A DNA stretch of 64,000 bases from Urechis unicinctus (Eukaryota; Annelida; Polychaeta; Xenopneusta; Urechidae), in assembly GCA_034190875.2 (NCBI GenBank), contig CM067354.1, positions 39,424,025-39,488,024 on the forward strand, written 5' to 3'. Made by a program: the position numbers and the translations under genes. Numbering within the stretch: position 1 is the stretch's first letter; each line of letters begins with the position of its first letter. Under the pieces are notes generated by a model, which was not told the origin of the DNA, made no database searches, and was given only the letters and a program-made list of their open reading frames with translations. Positions 1 to 14,900 of this stretch are shown one piece after another.

Positions 1-3000
1 GTATTCAGCCTTATTTCATCATGACAACATACTAAGATATTGTTGACATAACTTACTCAAATTCCAGATGTTTTTGTTGGCCTTGTTTCTCTCACCTAAT
101 AACATAATAACTCATCATGATCTGTTGTTGCCGTTAAATTATACGCTCAGCCCACTATTCAGTTTAAACATGAACTGATAACGCACAAAGACTGCATTTG
201 CAACGGAATGAAAAAAAATCTGTTATATTCTCAACCGTGAATATGAATATGCGGTAGAAATTTTTCATGCAGCGTGCATTGTGATAAGCATCAAGATAAA
301 GCACACTAAAAATAATCAGTACTTTTATGAAAAGCAACGAAATATATTGTGGAAGTTGCAGCTGAATTATCTAAGCTTAATGTATGAATGACAAATGCAT
401 CTAATTGTTGTATTACCTTTACGATTAGTCTCTAGACAATCCTGGAGCATATCATATCAGTTAAACCATTGTTTTATGGACGACTCTGGCTATTTACATG
501 AAGGAACAACGTAGCGAAAACATATATATTTAACGATAAAGTCAATTGATATAGAAATTAGTGCAAGCAAGTGTATATTTGTCAAACGTTTTGAATACGA
601 ATATTGTATTATTACAGCATCCTAGACATAACTGTCAGCAATGAAACGCTATTGCTGAGAAAGTAATGCATATTTTACGGTTTAATCATATTGTATTGCA
701 TCGTCAATCATTAAAAGATCATGCAATTTGCATACAACAAACTATGTTGGGTTAAATGATACGTGTAGTGTCTATGGAAACAGTCGACGATGTTAAGTCA
801 ATGCTTATAGAAAAGCTTTATGAATAGCGTCAAGAGAAGGTTTCCGGACTAGTTACATATTCACGATAAAGGCGATGTCTCTGCCCGAGCCGTGCCTGGA
901 TAGGTCTGGTTAAGCAGTCGGTTTTACACTGGTAAAATACGCACCAACCCATAACGTCTAAAATGTAAGACATTTAAGCAAGCATAACCAAGCAAGTATT
1001 ATTTACTCCTTGGCGCTGCCCAAATGAAATAAACAGAGTCGCTAGTACAGAGACAATCATATGAGCGATTTTGCAACAGCAGCTGGTCAACAGCACGTTA
1101 TACGACTTGTAACCATTCCACGCACTGTAGGATATACGGTGTACGGTAATTAATATTTTACCAGCGGGTTGTTCTTGATATTGAGGGCGAAACCGGTATA
1201 TATATTACAGTCACAACGATCATTCGCGTAATACTATTCAATAAAACTATCCGCATTTCTTTAAGTACGACACATCACAAGAACAAATACTTTCTGAAGG
1301 TAGATATCAGTCGCTTTTTGAAGGCTCTCGTTCTTAATTTATTTCGAATATCATTGTTATCGCTCAGCTGCGCCTATTCCACGTCATACTGTTATATATT
1401 CATGAGTGAATTTGGTTCTCGTGGATTAAATTATTTGAAAAGCAAACTTTGGTATATTGAAACATTTATAATGTTTGGAATGTTGAAATTTATTGAAAGT
1501 GGTCCTGCTGTATTGAAGATAGTCAGCAAGCACTGATTCCAGTTTTGCACCGGTATAAACGGCTCTATAAACGTCGGGATGGGTATTAAAGGGTTGCGTG
1601 TATAGTCTGTTCAGGTTTTATAACCCGTTGACACACGTGACAAGTCTTACAATACCGAGAGATATATCTCATGATACCAAGCCATTTTCACGCAGGTCTT
1701 AGTTAAACAACAATTACCACCAACTTCAGCACTTGAAAATGGTTCATTGGGGATACCCCATCCTGAGATTAATCCACGGCGGCGACCATTTCCACATCAG
1801 GGCACTTTATCAATCGTATACATCCACATGGTACATTCTTTAACACATAGGAGGAGCAGATTAGTCATTGGGTAAAACCACAAACCACTGCTCAGTACGG
1901 ATTCCTCATTTGTCAATTTCCTGTTGTCATATTTCTCTTAGAGCTTCAATTTATGTTGTATGCGCATTATTTTGTTAAGAACCTCAAAGTAACGCTCGTT
2001 CAATCAAAAATAAATTTTTATATCCACCGAAGCATCATAAGAACTAGAACGAGTTATTAGTTATGTCCGATTCAGATTGAAAATAGCCATCAGCTAACAT
2101 CATCAGAAGCTCCTGTTTTATCTTAGATCGTAGCCCTAACGATATAGCTAGGTCTAATCATTCGTTTATCTAAAGCAATTCGTATTGCTAAATGTGCACA
2201 ATATATTGGTTCAACTGTCCTTCCGGTTTGCCGCTGGATTCCTCCCAACGATTGGCCTAATAAGATGCCGCTCTACTTTCTTGCTAGCAAACAATCAATT
2301 TGATCTATTATAGACTTAGTCTCCAAGTCTAGCTACATAGAAAACTAGGCAAACCCAATTCGACTGCGCTATCTGCAAATTATTTTTTTTTGTTACATTA
2401 ATAGACGATAATTCGAAATGAATTCGAACGGATCGTTATGCTGGTATAGATCGAACATACATCAGCCACAGGGCGATAATAAAAACTAAAATATACTACA
2501 CATTGGAGAAACATTAATACATATGACATTAACCAATCCCCATTACACACACTAGTTTGGATGAAAAGGTCGATGATTAGTTCCTTGATGCATCATAAGT
2601 CCATATTAAATACAAAAAAATCGTTGATATTAGCGAAATACCCCCTCACACGTCACCTGTCTATGCGAAGCAGCAAGCAGGATATTTCCTCGTATATACC
2701 GACAAAACCATGCGATTAAGTCAATAAAGAGCATAATATATTCCTATTACCCATTGTGAAATACAGCTCTAATTATAACACACCGGTTATAAATATTGCG
2801 ACTATTTCTATTCTTATCTTTTCCATTCAATGCAGGATGATGTATTGACGAGGTTTAACAGAAGTATCGTCATGCTACAACTGCTTTTTTCAGCCCCTCC
2901 TCGCTTTGTGCGAAGAAACTAGTTACTATTTTCCAATAAGTATTACAGATTGCACTTTCATACCGGACCTTTTACGATTTCCAGGCCGACTTGCAACTGT

Positions 3001-6000
3001 GCGTACATTGTTAACAAAGAATGCAATAAGTAGATCCCGGAACAATGGTTTACTGGCCTACGGTAAAGGAAACGATGAAAGTGACAACCGTTTACAAGAA
3101 GCAATCAAGCAGCTTTCAACGAATCAATTACTCGGAATTCAGACGTTTAGGGAATACGATTGATTGCAAGTGCAAAAGCAGATTGGTAAGTGTACTTAGT
3201 TATTGATAGGATGGACATGTCAGACAGCTTCATGCAACCAAGCTAGTGTTTATGTAGATTCGGTTCATTGTGGGTTAAATATGCAACATTCAGCTTGTTC
3301 TGCACCCATTGCATGATCACTTCTCACGGTCACATTATCCCATACAATACAGTGGCCCATGTTTTGTTACATGTGCAGTCCACAACCTCGTCACCGTATA
3401 GAAGGCAGAAATTAATACGCCAAGCAGGCTGGTTTGTGATCGATTAGTCTAGCATTATTCATCGCCATATAAATGTCGATATAAAGTAGCCTTTGGGGTT
3501 GACGGTGGGCATTCAGGAGATCGCAGATTCCTCCAATATGCTCGAAACCGAAGCCGAAGTACGATATAAAATTAACATAGTAACAACAAGCCTGATCTAT
3601 CGTTATAATATCAGCCACAACCTAACATTATAATTTCGGCGTCTGAAACAAGATCTCAGAAACTGGGCCATGTATGTTGCACCACATGCACTTACTGTTC
3701 TCAATAGAATTACAGCAGTGATGCGAAAAGGGTATATTAACTACATTAACTAAATCCTGAAATGTACACCCAAGCTTTAATATCGTTACTTATACGCTAT
3801 TCTCTGATCAGCGTGGTCATCTCAAATAAGCCTAAGCCATACATAAGGCATCGATTGAAATTCATATTGCCTCGGCATAGTCCGTGCTATATAATTCTCT
3901 CGAAATCCAAAGCCGAGGGTAGAAAATACACCACTTACTCTAGGTGCGCTATCTATCTATTCTATCTTTCCCTCCATCATAGTAGTTGGGTAAGTTGAAA
4001 GTACAAGCAAACCATGACTTTTATCAAGGTGACCAAGCACGGAGAAAAAATTCAAATGCGTGGGCTCAAATATATACGCGCCTCGAGTGTTAGACATAGC
4101 TATAGGAGCGCGAGTTGCATTCCAAACCACATTACTCTGCGCCAAGCTTTCTTTGAGGGAAAAACAATTTCACTATATCACCTTGGTGGGTTGCATCTCT
4201 CTCATCGTCCAGTATTTAGTTTAGGCCAGCGGAAATTGTCTTCGTTTGAACCTCAATTTACTGGCGATTACGCGCGGGATATCAGACTACATTCACTGAG
4301 ACTATGGCAGTGAGCGCGGCACATGTAAGCTCGCTAGCTCGTGTGATACAAAGTAGGTAATGTAGTTGGCGGGACGCTTATGGGCTAAATGGTATTTTTT
4401 CGCTCTAATCACTCAATTCCAGATTGCCTTTGGTTGTCATAAACATAGAATATGTTCTACTGAAAATGCAAACCTTTAACCACCGTTATGATTACGTTGT
4501 CATTGCAGGGTATTACCAACAATATGAAAGAGCTCGGTGCAAAATGGAGTAATAGATTTGCATCAGTTCTAAACGCGCCTAGAAATATGCGTTTAAAATA
4601 GTTAGATGATAGCTAATTGAGCATATCTTAAAGCTAACAAAAACGGTCATTTCAAAGCTAATGATACAACAACGAATAAAACTCACAATAACTTACTTAA
4701 TTGCTGCCACTCTCTACTTGTACATGGATGTCTTGGTGTATGTGCCTGGTTTATTAGGAATGGTCCACAAAGCTTAATTGTCTGACAGGATGCATCAGGA
4801 AGCTCCCATCCGAAATCTCTCGTCTTTGGCAAATTAAATTGTTGCGAAGGTTGCTACATTAAGTAGGCAAAACCAATGCCAGTGCTACCTAGAGCATCTG
4901 CCATCAACCATTTAAATATGTCGTTATCTGCTTGTTCTTATGATTAAGCAAGAACGCATTAAAATCAATCTTGTCATGGGGTTAACCGTGCCTTCATGCA
5001 ATTAAATGTCTTATCCATATAGTGTTGAAAATCGTGTTGTATGTCGCACTTGGTGAGTGCAAAACGTCTGCCTTGCATTTTATACGTGTTGATAAGCTCC
5101 AGCATATGCGACTGCTGCAACTGTCACCATCGCCATTCACGAGAAGCGTTGAATTAACGCAGTAGCTCGTTCAAAGGGAACAAAAGCGGTGAGCTCATTA
5201 CTGAGCACATACATAACGTGATAAAGTTTGTTTATTAGGTAGGTCGCTGCATTCAACGCTACTCCATTAAGTGGATCAGCATCGGAATGACGAGCATTAC
5301 ACCGACTGAACCGGAAATGATGGCAAATGCAATGAACTAAAAGTCAGTCGTCCAATGACCTCTGATGGTAGCTCATTTCTGGTTTATGCGAGGAGTACAA
5401 TATTGGTGCTTACTATCGTTGTGGCTGCAAGCGTAAAAACGGGCAAAATAAAATATTCTGGCGAGTGGTGGAGCCTCTCATACATTTCTTGTCTGAATAA
5501 TATCACTTCATGCAATGATATCAATTGGCGAATAAATATGTGACAGTTGCTTTGGTTCAATGGATGGGCAGGTTACTTGTATAAGGTGATGCAATCATAT
5601 TTCGTGTGAAATGCCATCTTTAACTACCCTGTATTTACCAAACATATATATGTTCTAGATACGCTTCAGGATATGATCTTAGGATTTATGGGTAATAAGT
5701 GTACTTTAAGTACAGGTTCGCCCACGCTAGAAGCCGAACCATTGTTTAGGCTAAAAGTTGGCTTTTTAGATAATAAAAAGACTGTTACATGCATTAATTA
5801 TGTGGTACCTGGTGCATCAACATGATATAAAGGTTAAAATCAATTACGATTGATTGCCGTAATTAATTAACTTAGCTCAATGCAACATGGACATCAAGTT
5901 TTCATGATTTAGGCATTGGAATATATTTTACCTGTCGTACTATAGATTTACAAAGTTATCAGCTGGCTCGGAGTCGCTGTTTTGTTATTAAGGATGCATA

Positions 6001-9000
6001 CATTAGTCATAGGATACTTAAATTTTTAACAGCTTATTGTTTTATTGACATGACCCATGAATGCACTTCTATGCAGTTACATGGACAATAGCTGTAACAA
6101 CGCTCAAACTAAGAAAAATGTACCTGAGGCAGTTTTATATGTTAAATATTCACGTGAGCAGCTAATGCAGCTTTCATCCAGTGACAAATGACCTAGTCAT
6201 CTATGCCAACTGCATATATATGTCACATTTAGAAGCAGCACGTCTCTGCTGCACTGTCAACATATCTTTTAAATACCCGACTTGAAGCATTAAACAGACA
6301 GCAATTGAATCAGATGTCGTCGTTATTTTTAGATGCCAACCTCACCATTATATCACTAGAGGTGATACCTCTTTGTTGACTACCCCCTTGTCGGATACTC
6401 TGTGTTGCTACGGGTCTGTCGGATGGCTCGGTATTTCGATTTGTATGTAAGAAAGTCAATAAATTTTACCCTTTTTATCTGGTTTCGTAATCACCGCACT
6501 AAGACTGACATGCTGCTAATAAATACAAAGGTCGTTTATTTGGAAAATATTTGGTGAACTATGTTGCTTGATTATGCGTCCGCATCATAGTACAGGACTA
6601 CCTATGGACACACATGTTGAATTTAAGACTCACGTGTAATAATCAAGGGAGATTTCTAAAGTGACAAAAAATACTAAATTGTTACAGCAGTTGTGAAAAA
6701 CCATCCGATACCTCTTTTATGTTGGAAATGATGGCCGAAGGTTTTTTCCGGAGTATGGATCGTGCCTGAATGTATAATAACATAATGGAGCTCGCAGAAT
6801 TGCGTATCCATGGTATCAAAACAATCAGAATATAGCACGAACATCAAGGTATAAAAGGCGTCTGCTGTCATAGCTAAACATTTTTGTAAATATTTCACCG
6901 AAAATGAGATAATAGGTATAAGGTGGGTGCCTGATGTTGCTTCGCTCTTTCATGGAGAATAAGAGCTTACATAAATAACAATATGATATTGAAAGCAACG
7001 AAATGAAGATGCTACTGATTTTTACGTTTGAACGTTCTCTTGCAGCAACTTGCAATCGATTTACCAAAATAAAGTCAAATGAGGCCTTACTATCCCGGCT
7101 GTTGTAAATAACAGCGAGGAATGTCATGGAACATTTAGCGTACATCATGGGCAAATAATTAGGTAGATATCAAGAATGCTCCCAAAACCAACATGTACTG
7201 ACGCGGGTCGTGCTCCGTGTACGTACAGCTAACCGACATATGTTAATAGCGACGTAAACATATTGAAGGTGTATATATGTTATTTGTTGGTGCATACAGA
7301 TAATGCGATGGATTATATAATTACAGAGCTTATTGCAGAAAATCGCTCTTTCAGTAACCATCAATGATAACGGGACTTGTTCTCTGTTCGACGCTTTGTA
7401 TTTGGAATACGAATATCATGTATTGGATGAAATCTCTACACTCTTTGAAGTGCATACTTCCTCCGTAAATAATTACATCCACAACAGGTTTAATCATTGC
7501 ATATTTTGCTGCAATTATATAAGGCGGTTTAACGAAGCTCACCACCTGGCTACCGATTACAAATTATATTCCTGTAGTTATTTGATGTAACTATATTAGA
7601 GGCACCAGGTTTAGTTTACCTCACTTATAAACTAGTCAGCCACTACCACCGGCCATCACCGCAATGCCTCTTTAATATGGTGTCTGTTGCACAGAATTTA
7701 TCAGGGATCGATAAAATGTCCATGATTCAAAGAAACCGGATTACTCTCTAAGTCAGTATATACCTTTTACATACCATGAGTGAAGGGATGTGCGTTTAAA
7801 TATGATACCAAAGCTTCGGATAAAATTGCTCCTTAATATCAATTAACTACATTTATATTCCGTTAGCAGGAAAGTTTAAAATTGCAATGCATATTGTGTA
7901 TTTGATGTCGAACGACAACCCCGGTTAAGTAACTCCTCAGTTCCATACCTTCAGTAAGCAGTTTTCTACCACGGCTAGGTTTTTAAAGACAAATATATTA
8001 CATTTAAACGTATTTCAATTCTCGTCTCAGAGGCCAGATTGGTTGCGCGCGATGCGAGTGCCACCACTAGCTGTCTCACGCATGCTGAAGGCTAAATAGC
8101 GTTTGATATGTTTATCACATCGTTATTTATCGCGCACAAATACTTGCATGAAGAACAGGAACAGACTAGTAGTGTTCAGGATGGCATAAAATAAAACACC
8201 CCACAGTTGTAATTGAAGTGACGAGGACTGTTAACGGTTCACGCCATGACATACACTAGTCATATCGCGAGCTGTTGCAGCGCAGCACGATACACATCTG
8301 AGGTCGACGAAGGAAGACTCAAAATCTAGGCGCAGTATTTCAAAGGAACTTGAACTTCATAGCACGATATGACTTTTGGATTGAACACGGAGCTCTGCAT
8401 ACAGATATCAGAGAGATGTGTTGAGCTCGAATCCGAGGATAGAACTAATGTGAAAATGCATCAATGATTCCCACATCGACTGAAACACGCTTTCCCAATG
8501 TTTTTAAGACAATCAACAGCCTTATCAGTGAGGCTACGTTTGTTGTGTGTATATTAAACGTTACTCTGCCATTAGATAACGTAACGGGATAACATTCAAG
8601 CGGCTAACCGCATGATATCGAAAACTCAAATTATACTATTCACAGCAGCGTTATCAAAACATACGTATTCAGTCACTGAATAGCAATATTGCCATCTTTT
8701 TTTACACTTTGTAACGTAGTAGCAATACGGGTAAATTCTTCTCACAGGCTCCAAATACGATCCAATATAGCAAATAATTGCGCGTATAATTAACGCAAAA
8801 TGCGCCTTAAATCTTTGACCGCGTGGATGACAGTAGAAGTCTAGCTTTTGAATTATATATAGAGGATCTTGAACTAGACTCAAACAGCAGAATATCAATG
8901 ATAGCAGTTCGACCATGTATTAAGACTCCTACTCGTATGATAGTCATTGCGCACATGTATATAATATTACTAGAACAAAAAAGACGCAGCGTGTATATTG

Positions 9001-9952
9001 TGCCGATTTTACACGCATGCACGTTCGGTGAATAGCTAACCATTATCAATGGCAATCAGATTTTCTCACGTGCCTTTCATTTGGCAACCAGCAGTTAACG
9101 GGCTTTCTCGAAATGTCTTTGTTATTAAAAAAATACCGTACGCTATCCCTAATGTGCGAAAATTTATGTAAGATGCCATTGAGACAAGACGCTGAATACC
9201 TTAACGCTTTTGCATGATGCATGTAGGTTAAGGTAGGATACTGTAGCCTTAAATGAGCACATCAATTTGTGCGCATCTGTGTCGATAAATCACTAATGCA
9301 GGAAAACCATCGTGTGCTTACAATTGAATACCATCATTGCTTGAACGGCGGGACGCTTTACGGAATTCTAGTTATTTGTTTATTATGTACGTCTCAGTCA
9401 GTTATAATGGCAATTGATAATCGTGTCGATATAAGACAGATCCAAAGACGCAGTTATTGCAAGTCCCATGAAATGCATTGCAAAAAGAAATCTAGAAAAT
9501 GACAAGTTGCTGTTGGCCCATTATACTTTTTAAATCACTTGTAAATATGTTACTTTGAAGGGCGCTTACATGTTCACCCAAGATCATATATATATGATAG
9601 TGCTGACTTCTTCGGCTCGGTAATATGTGCATGTTTGTTGGCTTGTCGTCTTAAGGTACACACTTATGAGTCCATTTGGCTTGAATCCCGCTGCGCCGTG
9701 TATATCTGTGTTCTGCTTAAAAGTGTTAGGTAGCATTGAATTATGATTCACCTCACAAGTTTTATTTATAATACTGCTTTCCATTTATAATCACTCTTTA
9801 TCAAAAGTGTCATCTGTATTAGCATAAGTAGGTACGAGGCCATTAAAATAATACATTAGCGGGTTTTTTTGCATAAAAACGATGCAAATGAACGTCCAAA
9901 TGTATCAGAGTAGACATATAGTAGTTCAGAGTGTGATCAGACATAATTGCTC
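1..9952. other. intergenic DNA, no supported gene
   Basis: No tandem array, RNA gene or convincing exon pair was found in this AT-rich stretch. Open frames are short (at most 109 codons, at 6825-7154 on the minus strand), which is what chance gives at this composition. One plus-strand frame, 2906-3163, is 85 codons long with a charged C-terminal half, and a GTAAGT lies 22 bases after its stop. That donor is not in the frame, so I do not call it a gene. Confidence 0.6.
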
Positions 9953-10005
9953 TAATATATGTATATTTATATATATATTTATATATATATGTTTATATAT
10001 ATATG

Positions 10006-10060
<55 letters not shown>
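9953..10060. repeat. (AT)n satellite with TATATTTATATG variants
   Basis: An almost pure AT dinucleotide tract is preceded by imperfect TATATTTATATATATG units. At its right edge, 10057-10076, ATAGGAT and ATCCTAT form inverted arms around a six-base centre, which could fold into a small hairpin. It is non-coding. Tracts of this kind are prone to slippage and assembly length error. Confidence 0.9.
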
Positions 10061-10061
<1 letters not shown>

Positions 10062-10473
10062 ATATATCGATCCTATATGATAGCCGAACAGATAGAATTT
10101 GACCAAACTTGAACTACTGTATGACTTTACTCTGATACATTGTATGAGTCTCTGTGGGTGAACTGTTGTTATCTTATATTTGCAAGGCTGCGTAATATTG
10201 CAGCGGATGCCGACGGAATATATATATTACACTAAATCATATATAAATATACCCATACTTATTATTTCGATTTAGTAAGTTGTGACGTATGTTTCATTGA
10301 CGTAGGAATATTCTTCAGCACTTAAATATACACCCCCATATGTCTTAAATCTAGCCAAATGGTATTGCTAGGGTAAAATATGGGGCTTATTGCTTCCTTT
10401 ATCCATCTGTTGGTCGCTATAATTATAGCTGAACGAAGTCGTAAACTATTTCCTGCAGATGCCATAGATGGTA
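10061..10473. other. intergenic spacer before tandem duplication
   Basis: Single-copy-looking AT-rich DNA with no open frame of note. It joins the AT satellite to the first unit of the 0.7 kb tandem duplication. I see no regulatory or coding signal in it. Confidence 0.5.
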
Positions 10474-11174
10474 TCCAGCAACATACCTCTATTTATGAGA
10501 TATAAACTATACCTGAGCAGCCGCGGGATTTCGTTAGTTACCTATATCATTAAATGATATGCTGCAATTCCACAATATGCGAGGGTATATTTCTGTACAA
10601 CTGTCACAGTGCTTCTCGCGAGATTCGCTTTCGTCATGAATTGCGCACAGCTGCTACTGCAAGATCCTCATGAATGGCCGATCTCTTAAACCTCAATTAA
10701 CGCGCAACAAAAATACATTTAGCTTGCACTAAGGAGAAAATGCATTCCCAGAACTTTAAAGTCCCTTTTGCCGTGATAACTGTTGCTTTTAAATTTAATG
10801 CAACTCATGGGACGTGAAGTTGTTACATGTTATATGGAAATACATTTCAACGGTTATTAAATGAGGATGCTGGCGACCAACCTTATGTAGTCCTAGATCA
10901 TTAGAATTTAGGATGCGGGGTATGTGGCGAATGTCGAATATGATATGAAGTATTCAGTTACATCTAAGAGCCCCTGTAAACACTTGTGGCTTAAATCTAG
11001 CACCAATTACTGCTTCTTATCGAACATAAAAATCTCTATTATATGATCGGTAATTTGGTTTCTTCAATCAAACTATTGACCTATCTACAGCTTGCTTCTT
11101 TATTGCTGATGACCATAAAAGGGACTGGTTTATCACGATCTTATATATCCGTGTTAGATTATTGGTCACTATGG
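10474..11174. repeat. 0.7 kb tandem duplication, unit 1
   Basis: This is the first of two head-to-tail copies. It begins TCCAGCAACATACC and ends just before the same words recur at 11175. Landmarks match in order: the GCCGCGGGATT block, GGATGCTGGCGACC at about 10865 and 11579, and GATCGGTAATTTGG at about 11045 and 11758. Long runs are identical between copies, and the differences are concentrated in short substituted blocks. The unit encodes nothing convincing. Confidence 0.93.
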
Positions 11175-11888
11175 TCCAGCAACATACCTCTATTTATGAG
11201 ATATAAACTATACCTGAGCAGCCGCGGGATTTCGTTAGTTACCTATATCATTAAATGATATGCTGCAATTCCACAATATGCGAGGGGTATTTCTAATACA
11301 ACTGTCACAGTGCTTCTCGCGAGATTCGCTTTCGTCATGAATTGCGCACAGCTGCTACTGCAAGATCCTCAAACATTCACAGCGGCTCTTAAACCTCAAT
11401 TAACGCGCAACAAAAATACATTTAGCTTAGCACTAAGGAGAAAATGCATTCCCAGAACTTTAAAAACCCTTTTGCCGTGATATAAGGGGCTAAACGCAAT
11501 TAAATTTAATATAATTACTCATGGGACGTGAAGTTGTTACATGTTATATGGAAATACATTTCAACGGTTATTAAATGAGGATGCTGGCGACCAACCTTAT
11601 GTAGTCCTAGAGGTTAGAATTTAGGATGCGGGGTACTGTGGCGAATGTCGAATATGATATGAAGTATTCAGTTACATCTAAGAGCCCCTGTAAACACTTG
11701 TGGCAGAGTAAGCACCAATTACTGCTTCTTATCGAACATAAAAATCTCTATTATATGATCGGTAATTTGGTTTCTTCAATCAAACTATTGACCTATCTAC
11801 AGCTTGCTTCTTTATTGCTGATGACCATAAAAGGGACTGGTTTATCACGATCTTATATATCCGTGTTAGATTATTGGTCACTATGGTC
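11175..11888. repeat. 0.7 kb tandem duplication, unit 2
   Basis: Second direct copy of 10474-11174. The offset is 701 at the left edge and 712 at the right edge, so small insertions have built up. The junction lies at the shared GGTCC/GGTC where unit 1 ends in CTATGGTC and unit 2 ends in CTATGGTC followed by unique sequence. Two frames (11043-11258 and 11626-11934) share a stretch of peptide only because the DNA is duplicated. Confidence 0.93.
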
Positions 11889-11952
11889 ATTTATGCAATT
11901 CACCAATGATGTATGTAACAAAACATTGACGTAAGTATGAGGTTTGTGAGGT

Positions 11953-11970
11953 GGGGGGGGGGGGGGGGGG
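11953..11970. repeat. 18-base poly(G) run
   Basis: A homopolymer of 18 guanines is flanked by GAGGT and TTGGTGAGGG, 65 bases after the end of the tandem duplication. Long G runs are rare in AT-rich DNA. They can form a quadruplex and cause sequencing or replication slippage, so the exact length is uncertain. Confidence 0.95.
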
Positions 11971-14900
11971 TTGGTGAGGGTCAGGATTCCGTCGTTTCAT
12001 CCAGACATTTGTGGATTCTGTTCCGAATTATTGGACTACCATTTGATGATGTGACCTTTGCTTTCGTCAGCGATGCTAAATTGATAACAGCATTGTAGGC
12101 GTTGACTGGTTAGCATAGCAAAATTAATTACCGACGTTTGAACCATAGTATCACAATACATCGCATGTTTGTTTTAAAAGTTAATTTACATTATGGATTA
12201 TCTCATACGCTCTTATAAGTTATTTCTATATTAAAACGCGAGTCTTTATTTAATCCAAAACCAAGCTCGATTGCGATATATGACCACTACACATCGTATT
12301 GCATTTTTATCTGAATCATGCGAGCGACGAATCTCCGTTCGTGGTATCTCATCATTGGAGCCGAGAGGCCGACTCGGGCAAGTAAGACTACCATTAGCAT
12401 ATGACGTATGTTCCCAAACACAGGCTCCAGATCGCATGTTTGACCTGACAATTACCCGTTCGCATGTTAGTTTACATCAATACTATCCTTCCCACTCGTG
12501 CTAACCGGTTATTGTTAACAGCGAACGTATTGTTTTTTTGCCACGAAAGGAGACAACGCCCTTAAATTATTCCTCTCTTTTCATGCAAACGTAATCAATC
12601 AACTACTGCGTCAAAGTTAGCTACAAGAGCTAGTTTTTCCCTGAATGAATTGCGTGTTTGGCCACAGATAATTAGCCGCTGCTACGCACAAAAAGAGGCA
12701 TATCGAAAAAAACTTAAACGTTCCATATCAGGATTCGTAGCCGCTAACATCATCGATCATTTCGTTTATCAAGAAGAGCAAAAAGAAGCCACCCCACACC
12801 ATGCGCTAGTGGGCAGCTCGGACTTCAAGTATTGTCTCGTCCCAGTGGTTGACTAAAATACTTTACGGCATTATGGAGCTCAGTAAATTAAAACAATACT
12901 TACTATTTGTGTCCTTGAATTACTGGAAGCGAAAGAGTGTGGTTGCTGAGATTCTCTTTGCAGACAAATTGCTCTTTGTGATCCCAATTCTTTCCTTTTT
13001 AATATTAGCAGTATGTTTTATTGATTTGTGGGGATATTTAATAGAGCAAATCACAGATAATCCGCCCCACAGAGTAAACAGTGTGCATACCCAACAAGGA
13101 CCAATGAAACTCTTGACTTCACCATTAAGGAGATTCGCATTATTGCACTTGATATTTTATGTCCCATGAATGTAATGGAATGACTGAATAGGAATATCAA
13201 CTGAAACGCATCCTAAATATAATTTGCGTACGACCTATTTATCAACAACATATTTTACGCATGAAAGAATTCTATCGTATAAAAATATTTGTTAAGCCAT
13301 CGATTTGGCCGAAGCATGAATGAAGCGCTTTCTCATGCCCGGCACTATTAACGTATGGGGCTACGTGCACCCATTATATCTATCATTGGCGACAAATATC
13401 AAATATAAGCGTATTTAATGTGAAGCCTAACGCAGTTTAATAAAATAGCAATGTGTTACAGATTTCGCACGACGAGAGTCGGGTCTAACATAAGCCAGCA
13501 AGGCCGTTATATCATAACCAACACCAATACCATCCATAGCAGTGTTTAAACAACTTGACGTATTTGCATTCAACCTTAAGTTGTTGTTTGTGGTGCCTTT
13601 CTTGTGAATACAGAGATGGGAAATTATCATGGACAAAACAAAAATCCATTCATGTTAAAGCTGAAGTGCATATTCGACACATCGCATATTGCAGTGATGC
13701 TACATCAATCCTCCCATCAACCAGGTAAATCGGAGCTATTCTCGCTCAGTTATATTGTAACAAGCTCGCAAATGTATCAAGGCTCACAGGGTACATGTAT
13801 ATTTGCAGTATGGGTAACTACAGGTCACAAAACATGGGATTAAGTACATAAGTGATACAGAACTATGTTGTTGCTACTACGCCGTTATGCATTCAATTAA
13901 GGTTTAATCATACTAACTTGTCTTCTTAAAAAACAGTAGATTCCTTACATACAACGTTGTCTATGCCGGTACTGACGCATATGAAGTTATAATGATAGGA
14001 GAGTTCTCTCTTCAATGCAACCGTTGTCCATTTTCCAATTTTATCAATAATTTAATGAATCGGCACATCATAGACAGAATTCTTTTTTTTACACCCCCCC
14101 GACAGTGGACGTCTGATGCAATTAACGATTCAATCTATAAATTAATCAAAAACCAATCCATAATGGTTCGCGCAAATGATATCAACTTAACGTGTTATGC
14201 CATTGCCTGGGCAACTACTGTACACTTAGATATACGTGTATTGGTCATAGTATCGTGTTCTGTATCGGCAAACGCCACTCACATACAGAGAGCAAATGTT
14301 GTTAGTTTACTTGCCCCACTGGGTGATGCATGCGACATGAATTAGGAGAGTAAGAGATAAGAAGGGTGCTTATTAGTAGCGGTGGTCAGGGTTTGGCTGA
14401 TGTCATAATTCAAGCCGTACGAGCTGCTCATGCAAAAGTACAGCTTCATAAATGCACAATGAACGCAGTCGGCAATATTTTACATTTTCTGATTAATGTA
14501 CCTTTTATTTTCGATACAAAGAATGAGCTCTTCATCGAATGATCTGATGGCTTATTTATCGAGATGCACTTATTCCCCTTGTAAAGTCGGACAAAAGATC
14601 ATTAAAAGCGCTAACGGTGATGGCGTGCAAAACAAAATACGTTATCAGCATACTTCAGACTCTAAGTAAATATTGGAAAGGGTAAATCAAAAACTCCTAA
14701 ATATCTCCGCGTGACGCAAACGTCTTACTATCATAGCTATTCTGTGGCAGTATGGGGGCTTTGCATTCATACTTGAATAAGATTCCGCGTGTATGAGGTA
14801 TACATTTTCTACAAGTAATTATTTTTCTTGCTTTGTTCTTGTGTTCTCATGGTGTAAGTCCTTCCCTTCTGAACGGAAGATTAAACCTTACATTAAAACG

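Noticed and set aside
2906-3163. 85-codon frame with a charged C-terminal half and a nearby GTAAGT
   Set aside because: The donor lies beyond the in-frame stop, so it cannot be the exon's donor. No acceptor was paired with it.
12650-13169. Two overlapping plus-strand frames resembling a coupled bacterial gene pair with a membrane protein
   Set aside because: The window is clearly eukaryotic, there is no ribosome-binding site or promoter, and both lengths are at chance level.
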